DNA of 7,222 nt, taken from positions 1 through 7,222 of the forward strand of contig CANHJR010000062.1 in assembly GCA_947461165.1 (NCBI GenBank). The letters are read 5' to 3'. Of this stretch, positions 1 through 6,687 are shown piece after piece (the first letter of the stretch is position 1; each line of letters opens with the position of its first letter). Source of the DNA: Saprospirales bacterium (lineage in GTDB: Bacteria > Bacteroidota > Bacteroidia > Chitinophagales > JADJOU01). A model generated the notes under the pieces. The model worked only from the letters and a program-made list of their open reading frames with translations, was not told the origin of the DNA and made no database searches. Made by a program: the position numbers and the translations under genes.

Positions 1-141
1 AATCAAATGAAAATTTCGGCCGCTTATGCACTAGCAAATTCGGTCCCGAATCCTTCAAAAGATTATTTGTTGCCAAATGCTTTGGATATAACAGTGCCTT
101 TATTGATAGCTGAGGCTGTAGCCGATGCTTGGAAAAATTAA
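1..141 (+). CDS. C-terminal end of a probable NAD(P)-dependent malic enzyme (5' end outside window)
   Basis: Only the last 46 codons lie in the window, open from base 1 to the TAA at 139-141. The peptide contains MKISAAYALAN, then DYLLPNALD, then an Ala-rich helix ending AVADAWKN. This matches the C-terminal pattern of bacterial malic enzymes as I remember it (MKIAAAxAIA, then a DYIIPxxFD-like segment, then VAxAVAxAA). Malic enzyme decarboxylates malate to pyruvate with reduction of NAD(P) in the cytoplasm. Many bacteria, including Bacteroidota, have a long form with a C-terminal phosphotransacetylase-like domain; here the stop follows the malic-enzyme core directly, so this would be the short single-domain form. 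The next gene starts 31 bp downstream on the same strand, suggesting co-transcription. The family call rests on a short fragment. Confidence 0.65.
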   Translation, partial: NQMKISAAYALANSVPNPSKDYLLPNALDITVPLLIAEAVADAWKN

Positions 142-172
142 CCACAATTACATTTTTAACAATCTTATATTT

Positions 173-1258
173 ATGAATCCCATTTCAACTAATTTGTTTT
201 CACACCTTGAATTAACCAATCATGAGCAGGTAATGTTTTGTCATGATAAGGAGTCTGGCCTCAAAGCCATCATTGGTATACATAACACAGCTTTAGGTCC
301 AGCCTTGGGCGGAACCCGTGTTTGGAAATATTCTAATGAATCTGATGCATTGAATGATGTATTGAGACTTAGTAGAGGGATGACCTTCAAATCATCAATT
401 TCAGGAATTAATCTTGGGGGGGGAAAGGCCGTCATTATTGATAATCCGAATGCAAAAAAAGATGAAAAATTCTGGAGAAGATATGGTCAATTTGTAAATT
501 CTTTGAATGGATTATACATTACTGCTGAGGATGTTGGGACTTCAACCAAAGAAATTGAGTATATATTTGAAGAGACGAAGCATGTCGCTGGAAAACCATT
601 CCATCTTGGGGGTAGTGGTGATCCTAGTCCTTTTACAGCATATGGCGTATATGTTGCTATGAAATCAGCTTGGAAAAAAGCAACAGGATCGGATTCATTA
701 CAAGGAATTAAAATCGCAGTTCAAGGAACTGGGCATGTCGGTCAATATCTTATTGATCACTTGATGAGTGAGCAAGCGATTGTTTCCATAGCTGATATCA
801 ATCAATCGAATATAGAACTCGTTACAAAAAAACATAAGGTAGCTGTAATAGATCCAAATCAGATTGTAACAATGGATACGGATATTTATGCGCCATGTGC
901 TCTAGGAGCCACATTGAATGAAGAATCCATACCAAACCTTCAATGCAAGGTCATAGCAGGTGCAGCGAATAATCAGCTCAAGGATGAAGTGAAGGATGGT
1001 GATGCCGTCATGAAAAGAGGTATTTTGTATGCTCCTGACTTTTTGATCAATGCTGGAGGAGTTATTAACTGTTATACGGAGACCATTGGTGAATACAGCA
1101 AAGAAAAAACCATAGCTCTCATTGATCCAATTTATAATAAAGTTCAAGAAATATTTGATCGTAGTGCAAAAGAAGGCATTAATCCTCAACAAGCAGCTAT
1201 TGCTATTGCACAGGAGAGAATAAACAAGGCAAATATGAACCCACAAACACATGCCTAA
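173..1258 (+). CDS. Leucine dehydrogenase-type amino acid dehydrogenase (Glu/Leu/Phe/Val dehydrogenase family)
   Basis: This 361-aa cytoplasmic enzyme should catalyse reversible NAD-linked oxidative deamination of branched-chain amino acids to keto acids and ammonium. It covers the whole family length. Seen in the sequence: the GPALGGTR substrate-side motif (43-49); Lys73 in MTFKSS and Lys85 in GGGKAVII, with the 12-residue spacing of the substrate-binding and catalytic lysines; Asp120 in ITAEDVG, the catalytic acid position; GGSGDPSP (146-153); a Rossmann dinucleotide loop GTGHVG (185-190); and IAGAANNQL and APDFLINAGG in the C-terminal half. ATG 173 is chosen over the in-frame ATG 125, because 125 lies inside the upstream gene and would add 16 residues that the family lacks. 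No clear Shine-Dalgarno is present; the leader is AT-rich. The gene ends in TAATG, shared with nusB. Leucine is the likeliest substrate, but valine or phenylalanine cannot be excluded by reading. Confidence 0.93.
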   Translation: MNPISTNLFSHLELTNHEQVMFCHDKESGLKAIIGIHNTALGPALGGTRVWKYSNESDALNDVLRLSRGMTFKSSISGINLGGGKAVIIDNPNAKKDEKFWRRYGQFVNSLNGLYITAEDVGTSTKEIEYIFEETKHVAGKPFHLGGSGDPSPFTAYGVYVAMKSAWKKATGSDSLQGIKIAVQGTGHVGQYLIDHLMSEQAIVSIADINQSNIELVTKKHKVAVIDPNQIVTMDTDIYAPCALGATLNEESIPNLQCKVIAGAANNQLKDEVKDGDAVMKRGILYAPDFLINAGGVINCYTETIGEYSKEKTIALIDPIYNKVQEIFDRSAKEGINPQQAAIAIAQERINKANMNPQTHA

Positions 1259-2184
1259 TGATTAGTAGAAGAAGTATACGAATCAAAGTATTGCAAGCCC
1301 TTTATAGTCAAGCAATTATTAATGCTTATGACTCAAAAAACGCCAAAGAAATTTATAATCAAAGTATTCAAGAAGTTCTTGAGGTCAACTTGATTTATTT
1401 GCTCTATTTCCGAGAAGTAATCGCTTATTTCAAAGAATATGCATCTATCCAAAGTAATAAATTTTTACTAGAAGACAAGTTTGTGGACGTGAGCATATTG
1501 GACGGATTGGTTTATTCTTTTCTGTCACAAAATGAAGAATTGACTACTAGAATAAAGAAAAATAAATCAGAACAGTATGTGCAGACGGAGTTTGTAAGAT
1601 CTATGTTCAAAGATTTAGTAAAACTGAAAGAATATTCGATTTATATCAAATCAAAATCAATTGAGGACGAGTCCATTCTGTTTCAAGCATTTTGCAAGCG
1701 TATACTTTTCAAGAATGAAGAATTAATAAATTATTTGGAATCTTATTTTGCCAATACAGAAGAGGATTCAGATTTGGTGCATTTTACCCTTCGCCGTAGT
1801 CTGCGAAATCTCTCTGAAAAGGGAAGTCTTCAGCTCTCCTTAGGTTATGATGAAATGAAAAATCTTGCAGGTTTTGCTACGAACTTGATAGAAAAAACAT
1901 TGGAAAGTGACAAGGAGTTTATGTCGATCATTGAGCCAAAATTGAAAGGCTGGGATGCCGATAGGATTCCTATTTTGGATATGATGATTATCAAAATGGC
2001 GATGGCAGAAATGCTTTATTTTGAATCCATCCCGCTCAAAGTCACAGTAAATGAATACATCGATCTATCAAAACTATTCTGCTCTGTCAAAAGTAAAGAT
2101 TTTGTGAATGGCATTATGGATCGAATCATGAAGGAATTGCAAGCAGAGGGTCGAATTCACAAAAAGGGCAGAGGACTGGATTAA
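1258..2184 (+). CDS. nusB: Transcription antitermination factor NusB, long form
   Basis: NusB binds boxA RNA with NusE (ribosomal protein S10) and supports processive transcription of rRNA operons. The 308-aa product is about twice the length of E. coli NusB (about 140 aa). The start MISRRSIRIKVLQALYSQ resembles the Arg-rich first helix of NusB. The core C-terminal half lies at about residues 205-295, with DRIPILDMMIIKMAMAEML (235-253) and NEYIDLSKLF...KDFVNGIMDRI (265-290); the latter parallels the E. coli segment ending KFVNGVLD. Between them, residues about 20-200 form a charged, mostly helical region without a motif I recognise; such long NusBs are usual in Bacteroidota. The ATG overlaps the upstream stop by one base (TAATG), which suggests translational coupling. 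The TAA stop shares TTAA with the stop of the convergent gene. Confidence 0.93.
   Translation: MISRRSIRIKVLQALYSQAIINAYDSKNAKEIYNQSIQEVLEVNLIYLLYFREVIAYFKEYASIQSNKFLLEDKFVDVSILDGLVYSFLSQNEELTTRIKKNKSEQYVQTEFVRSMFKDLVKLKEYSIYIKSKSIEDESILFQAFCKRILFKNEELINYLESYFANTEEDSDLVHFTLRRSLRNLSEKGSLQLSLGYDEMKNLAGFATNLIEKTLESDKEFMSIIEPKLKGWDADRIPILDMMIIKMAMAEMLYFESIPLKVTVNEYIDLSKLFCSVKSKDFVNGIMDRIMKELQAEGRIHKKGRGLD
2181..2184. other. Overlapping convergent stop codons (TTAA)
   Basis: The palindrome TTAA carries both stops: TAA at 2182-2184 ends nusB on the plus strand and the complement of TTA at 2181-2183 ends the LysM gene on the minus strand. The coding regions overlap by four bases and leave no intergenic space, so each transcript must end inside, or antisense to, the other gene. 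No strong hairpin with a U-tract was found on either side. Confidence 0.95.
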
Positions 2185-3446
2185 CGACAGTATTTCTTAC
2201 GAAGAGTACCGGCTTTTTTATGGCGCGATAGATATGCTAAGTACAAATATTCACAAGCGCCTTCCATATTGTCAAGTAATAAATAAGAATGTCCAATCTT
2301 ATAATTGATTTCAGGCATAATCAAGCTATCATTGAGATAGCCAAAGTATTGAATAGCTTCGCCAAATTTCAATGAATAATAATAGGAATTGGCAAGATTA
2401 TAGAGAATAAATGGTCTCGTTGATTGCTTCTCAAATAGTCTTGTATGTTCTTTGATAGATTCTTCATATTGTCCAGCTTCCAACATCAATGCCGCATTTA
2501 CAAATCGAGCCGTTTCATTTTCGGGATTGTAATATAATGCCTCATCCGCCAGGATCCCAGCTTTTAAATAATTTTTAGACCAGAAATATATCAGAGATCG
2601 AATAGCCAAAAGATTATCATCCATGGCGTTTGATTCAGATTTCAACTTTATTAAACTGCAAACTTGATTGATAAATTTATAATCTATGGATTCAAATTTT
2701 CTCTTCTTTCTATTTGGTATGTATAGGATCTCTTGTTGTAGGGAATCGATGAGATCTTTACTTGAATTTATGGTATCCGATGACCTTGTTAAAAATTGAT
2801 AAAATAATGAGGTAATGATGCTTTTATCCGTTTCAGGATATCGAAGTGTATCGGTTATGATTTTTGGATTCTTAATTTCTTCAATATATTTTTTTACTTT
2901 AATGGTTAGTAAATCATTGAATTTCTTAATAATGCTATACTCCAAACTATCTTTTATGTTAACCGTGTCCAAATCTATTTTGTCTGAATTTAGAAAAATG
3001 ATTTGTTCGCTGATCTGAGCTTTCACATTTTGAGATGCGATAACCTGAATTTCTGATCCAATAGGCAAGACCTCACCACGCTTGATATACTTGTTTCTAT
3101 GTAGAATATCATAAACAGTCGTATTATATTTCTCCGCTATGGAGTAGAGTGATTCGTTTTGACCTACAATGTGTTTTACCTGTTTGATATTTCTATCCTT
3201 TTTGCGATTGAGCTCGAAATAGGTCTTGGGAATAATTAGCTTTTGATATGGGTAGATTTTCTGACCTATAGAGTCCAATTCATTGACTTTTGCTATCAAT
3301 TTCGGACTTGTCTTATATTTGCGTGCAACGGAATAAATCGTCTCTCCTTTTAGAAAAACATGAACGTCCGTTTGCGCAAAAATGCTATCTCCTATCGCTA
3401 TGAAAAATAGAAAAATGCTAAGTGAAAATGATATCTTCGACGACAT
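2181..3446 (-). CDS. Secreted protein with two LysM domains and a C-terminal TPR-like region
   Basis: The 421-aa protein starts with a Sec signal peptide (residues 1 to about 24: Lys, a long hydrophobic stretch, then SIFAQ), with cleavage likely after Ala24. Two LysM modules follow: about 29-73 (FLKGETIYSVARKYKTS to KLIIP) and about 91-136 (HIVGQNESLYSIAEKYNTT to IGSEIQVI). LysM domains bind N-acetylglucosamine polymers such as peptidoglycan, so a periplasmic or envelope location is inferred. Residues about 140-270 are charged, without a recognised domain. Residues about 275-408 look like degenerate TPR helices (ALYYNPENETARFVNAALMLEAGQYEESI). The tail holds two cysteines (399 and 420). ATG 3446 is preferred over TTG 3476, which would put ten residues before the signal peptide. 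The start lies 29 bp inside the upstream DUF721 gene. No catalytic domain is visible; the exact function is unknown. Confidence 0.85.
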   Translation of the reverse strand: MSSKISFSLSIFLFFIAIGDSIFAQTDVHVFLKGETIYSVARKYKTSPKLIAKVNELDSIGQKIYPYQKLIIPKTYFELNRKKDRNIKQVKHIVGQNESLYSIAEKYNTTVYDILHRNKYIKRGEVLPIGSEIQVIASQNVKAQISEQIIFLNSDKIDLDTVNIKDSLEYSIIKKFNDLLTIKVKKYIEEIKNPKIITDTLRYPETDKSIITSLFYQFLTRSSDTINSSKDLIDSLQQEILYIPNRKKRKFESIDYKFINQVCSLIKLKSESNAMDDNLLAIRSLIYFWSKNYLKAGILADEALYYNPENETARFVNAALMLEAGQYEESIKEHTRLFEKQSTRPFILYNLANSYYYSLKFGEAIQYFGYLNDSLIMPEINYKIGHSYLLLDNMEGACEYLYLAYLSRHKKAGTLRKKYCR

Positions 3447-3714
3447 CTTGATTTGTAAACGTATTGATTTTATCAATGAGAAGTTTTTTTTCCAAGAACA
3501 ACAATTCTCGCAAAGATGAGTTGTTTATTTTTAGAAAAACCTTTGGCAACCGAACTGAAATATTCTCAGTATGGTCATAGATCGTTTTACCAGCTATTTT
3601 TTGCCAATTTTCAGTTATTTGAAAACCAATAGTGCGATCGATGTAGTTATTATCTTTCAACCAAGACTGAAAGGCATCAGAAACTTTGATTGTTTTTTTA
3701 TTATTTTCTATCAT
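3418..3714 (-). CDS. DUF721 / DciA-like small protein
   Basis: This 98-aa soluble protein fits the DUF721 (DciA) family: TENWQKIAGKTIYDHTENISVR (34-55) matches the family's W-x-x-(I/V)-(V/A)-G...H(T/S) core, followed by a beta segment (VFLKI), the SLRELLF helix (67-73) and LLIDKIN (78-84). In bacteria lacking DnaC or DnaI loaders, DciA interacts with the replicative helicase DnaB and helps load it; the Bacteroidota members are short and correspond to this core, so the same job is only an inference here. ATG 3714 is chosen over the adjacent TTG at 3717. The start is 17 bp after the stop of the barrel gene, and the 3' end overlaps the LysM gene start, so the three are probably one operon. An A8 run (minus strand of 3484-3491) encodes EKK and leaves the frame intact. 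Confidence 0.83.
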   Translation of the reverse strand: MIENNKKTIKVSDAFQSWLKDNNYIDRTIGFQITENWQKIAGKTIYDHTENISVRLPKVFLKINNSSLRELLFLEKKLLIDKINTFTNQDVVEDIIFT

Positions 3715-3731
3715 CAAGACAACTTGCTCAG

Positions 3732-6605
3732 TTATTCATCTTTTGGTTTCATCATATTGTAAAAACCTGCGTTGTTCTTTTCAGGATCACGACCTTGTAC
3801 TTTTTTCAAGCTGTAGGTCAATGTGAAAAGACCATAACGCTGAAGGGCATTGGTTCTATTATCCGTAATATTCATGTTATTTACATTACGGCTTATATTT
3901 TGATTCTGTCCTAGGATGTCAAATACCGTCAACTTAGCTTCTAGGTTTCTGTTTTTCAATAGTTTGTATGCAATACTTGATCCAAGTAAGAATATATGTT
4001 GATTCAAACTAGGGTCTATCTGACTATTGAAATTATAGGTAAAATCTGTCGACAAAACAATGTTTTTTGCAATTGTAAATTTAGCATTGGCGGCAGCTGT
4101 ATGGATCCAATAATTATTGTCAGCAACATTTGGTAGATCAAATGTGTTGTTGAAGTATTTTGGATTATAACTCAAGGAATAATCAATATTTTCCATAGTA
4201 CTGCTCGCAAGCATGGTACCGATCGAGTACATATACGTTTTGGTCATAGCCTCTGTGAAGTTAACTATAGACGGATTCTGGTTGTAAGAAAAGTTTCCAT
4301 TTATAGTAAAGTTTGATTTGAGGGGCTTTATAGGCATTGTGTAGTTGCCAAATAGGAAACTAGAAAATGCATTATCCATATTCACGTTTTTTGAATATTG
4401 AACTCCTCGTCTTAGCTGCACTCCGTCGATAGCGGTATCATTGATGGCAGAGTATGTAAAGTTCGCAATTCTATTGTTGGTGTAGCTTATGTTCGAAACG
4501 ACTATAAAAAACGTTCCTTTCACAATATTTGGCTTCATATAATGGAAAAACAAATTGTGGTTGTACTCATTGACTAGATTTTCATTTCCTCTATAAATCA
4601 TATTTGGATTTGAAAGATCTACCACTGGCTGAATATTGGAAACACTTGGGACATTCATCGTTGTGTTGTATGACAATTTAAGTTTTGTCATTTTTTGAGG
4701 ACTAAATTGCACATTGAAGTATGGTAGGACCCCAAAGAAATCTCTTTTCAACTCACTGCCTGTCGGATACGTCTGTCTGCCATCAAAGCTTATGTTTTGA
4801 ACACTAGATCCAAACATCAATCTCAATTTGGAGAATTGTAAACGATAGCTAATTCCTCCGACATTGTAGAAGATATTATTGGTGAAGTGATTGGTCAGAC
4901 TATCTGCCAAAATTCGTTCTGGATTCGTAGAGTTAAATGTACTAACATCTCTTACATTTCTTCTGTTGGAAATGGAAGGACTATAGTTCAAAAGCCATTG
5001 GCCGTATTTTCCTGAAGGCTCAGTGTATGATATAATGTTTGTGATGGTAGAAGACCATTGCTTTGTATTATAATCTAAGCCAAAATTTTGGCTAAAGCCA
5101 CTACGCACATTTGAAATGTCCTGAACGGAAAGTCCTTTTTGATCATTGAGGTCTAGAATGGAGTTAAGAGATAAGGTTCTTCCTTTTTTTTCAAATTTAT
5201 ACTTATATAAAAAATTCGAGTTATAACTAAGAGTTTTGGAACTTGAATTGATCAAGTTGTTGTTTTCAAACGCATTGACACCTTCTTTGAAAAAATTGAT
5301 TGTACTACTATTTTGTTGGCTATTGCTTTCATTGAGATTTAGCCTATTTGACCAAACATAAGAGTTTTTAGCATCTAAATTTCCTTCTATTCTTGCATTG
5401 AACCTATGTGCAAATCCTGTGGATGTATTTCTATTATCAATATTTGAGCTGAGTGTATTGAATGTATCTATGAGGTTCCTTCCTCTACTTTCGGATATTG
5501 TAAGATTGTCTGTTCTATTGCCAAAATAGCTTGTAGATATTTTGACATTCTTGTTTTTCCCCATCACATCATTATAGTTAACTCCAAGTGATGCCGCTTC
5601 GTTGACTCCATTTTGGTTTGAAACTGTAAAATTGGACATTGGTCCACCAAAACCGCCACCTCTTCCGCTTCCAGCTACGGACATACCAAAACTCATGCCT
5701 CTCATCATTTGCGCTCCGCCGGCACCACCCATACCTGAGGAACCTGTTGCAGCACCCACGAGCTCTGACGTAGAGAAGTTCAAATTATTGATATTATTGA
5801 TCATGCCTAACACCGAAATGCGTTTCGATCCTTCATACGTATTGATGTTGCCTCCACCTTGGTATCTAGAATTGGTGCCATATCCTCCATAGACTTTACC
5901 AAAATAACCTTTGCTTTTACCCATTTTTGTTTTGAGATTCATCGTCTTGATGGTGTTCCCATCATTAAATCCAGTAAAGGAGCTTCGATCGTTGAGTGCA
6001 TCGATGACTTCTACCTTGTCTATCGTTTCTGCTGGAAGATTTTTGAGGGCTATGTTTGCATCTTCTCCAAAAAATTCCTGGCCATCGACCAATACTTTTT
6101 GAACGGTTTCACCGTTCGACTTAATTCCAGAAGCATCTCTTGTGATACCTGGCATTTTGGCTACAAGGTCCTCTGCGTTGGCATCTTTGTTAACCTTGAA
6201 CGCCTTGGCATCATATTCTATCGTGTCTTCACCTTTGATCAATGCTCTAGCTCTCGTTCCTGAAACATTGACCTCCTTTAGCATTTTTTGATTTCTTTCC
6301 AGATCTACTTTAAATTTTTGTGACTTTCGATTCGGATTCACTTTCGCAGTATATTCCTCATAACCTACCATTTTCACTAATAATTTATAACTCAAAGTTG
6401 GATCTAATGTTGCATCCAATTTGAAATCTCCTTTTTCATCAGATTTGGAATTGGCAACTGGGGAAGATTCATTTGCTTTCATAATGAGGACCATAGCGCC
6501 TGAAACGGGTTCCAATGTCGAACCATCTGAGATGCTTCCTATGATTTGAGCTTGACCTAAAAATGATGAAAGTGAAAAAAGAATAAATAATAGAATGTAA
6601 CGCAT
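3732..6605 (-). CDS. Outer-membrane beta-barrel protein, TonB-dependent-receptor-like (OMP_b-brl_3 type)
   Basis: The 957-aa protein has a signal peptide (MRYILLFILFSLSSFLGQA, cleavage near Ala19/Gln20). A carboxypeptidase-regulatory-like beta-sandwich follows at about 21-103 (GSISDGSTLEPVSGAMVLI, MVGYEEYT). A plug-like domain covers about 110-225 (EVNVSG, DLVAKMPGI, VLVDGQEFFGEDANIALKNLP, VEVIDALND). The rest is a large barrel of alternating strands rich in Asn, Ser, Tyr and Phe. Residues 286-323 are a Gly/Met-rich insert, probably an extracellular loop. The last strand, about RYGLFTLTYSL, is followed by a tail of some 24 polar residues. This architecture matches the Bacteroidota outer_membrane_beta-barrel family related to TonB receptors. 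I see no clear TonB box and no SusD partner, so the substrate is unknown. ATG 6605 is chosen over ATG 6683: it gives a clean signal peptide, lies just downstream of a promoter match, and has an A7 run six bases upstream. Confidence 0.92.
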   Translation of the reverse strand: MRYILLFILFSLSSFLGQAQIIGSISDGSTLEPVSGAMVLIMKANESSPVANSKSDEKGDFKLDATLDPTLSYKLLVKMVGYEEYTAKVNPNRKSQKFKVDLERNQKMLKEVNVSGTRARALIKGEDTIEYDAKAFKVNKDANAEDLVAKMPGITRDASGIKSNGETVQKVLVDGQEFFGEDANIALKNLPAETIDKVEVIDALNDRSSFTGFNDGNTIKTMNLKTKMGKSKGYFGKVYGGYGTNSRYQGGGNINTYEGSKRISVLGMINNINNLNFSTSELVGAATGSSGMGGAGGAQMMRGMSFGMSVAGSGRGGGFGGPMSNFTVSNQNGVNEAASLGVNYNDVMGKNKNVKISTSYFGNRTDNLTISESRGRNLIDTFNTLSSNIDNRNTSTGFAHRFNARIEGNLDAKNSYVWSNRLNLNESNSQQNSSTINFFKEGVNAFENNNLINSSSKTLSYNSNFLYKYKFEKKGRTLSLNSILDLNDQKGLSVQDISNVRSGFSQNFGLDYNTKQWSSTITNIISYTEPSGKYGQWLLNYSPSISNRRNVRDVSTFNSTNPERILADSLTNHFTNNIFYNVGGISYRLQFSKLRLMFGSSVQNISFDGRQTYPTGSELKRDFFGVLPYFNVQFSPQKMTKLKLSYNTTMNVPSVSNIQPVVDLSNPNMIYRGNENLVNEYNHNLFFHYMKPNIVKGTFFIVVSNISYTNNRIANFTYSAINDTAIDGVQLRRGVQYSKNVNMDNAFSSFLFGNYTMPIKPLKSNFTINGNFSYNQNPSIVNFTEAMTKTYMYSIGTMLASSTMENIDYSLSYNPKYFNNTFDLPNVADNNYWIHTAAANAKFTIAKNIVLSTDFTYNFNSQIDPSLNQHIFLLGSSIAYKLLKNRNLEAKLTVFDILGQNQNISRNVNNMNITDNRTNALQRYGLFTLTYSLKKVQGRDPEKNNAGFYNMMKPKDE

Positions 6606-6625
6606 AGCAGTTTTTTTATAGGGTG

Positions 6626-6656
6626 CAAAGCTAATGAAAATGAACCCGTTCACTAA
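6626..6656 (-). promoter_or_regulatory. Predicted Bacteroidota-type promoter for the barrel gene
   Basis: Read on the minus strand, TAGCTTTG (6633-6626) matches the Bacteroidota -7 consensus TAnnTTTG exactly. TTAG (6656-6653) sits 19 bp upstream where TTTG/TTG is expected, with one mismatch. Transcription would start near 6621, giving a leader of about 15-17 nt that holds an A7 run (6617-6611) before ATG 6605. This would place the upstream in-frame ATG 6683 outside the transcript. The motif is short, so a chance match is possible, but it falls in the only sizable intergenic gap and at the right distance. Confidence 0.6.
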
Positions 6657-6687
6657 GAAAACAAATATGTATTCGTAGTTCATATAT

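Noticed and set aside
125..172. Upstream ATG extension of the dehydrogenase (16 residues).
   Set aside because: It overlaps the end of the upstream coding region, and the added residues are absent from the family.
2190..2219. Possible plus-strand terminator after nusB: a bulged stem around an ACG loop (2190-2209) followed by CGGC and T6.
   Set aside because: The stem is short, AT-rich and bulged, the T-run does not follow it directly, and the bases also encode the C-terminus of the LysM protein.
3484..3491. A8 run in the DUF721 gene as a programmed frameshift site that could join DUF721 to the LysM frame, which is open upstream to 3527.
   Set aside because: The LysM frame is +1 relative to DUF721, not the usual -1 frame for such A-rich sites, and the LysM protein has its own ATG and signal peptide, which a fusion would bury.
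5602..5892. Plus-strand open frame with a Pro-rich product, opposite the barrel gene.
   Set aside because: It is the complement of the Gly-rich codons (GGN read as NCC gives Pro) and has no independent support as a gene.
3732..6605. SusC/SusD-type polysaccharide utilisation locus.
   Set aside because: There is no SusD-like lipoprotein, glycoside hydrolase or regulator nearby, and the barrel's plug and Gly-rich insert fit the outer_membrane_beta-barrel family better than SusC.
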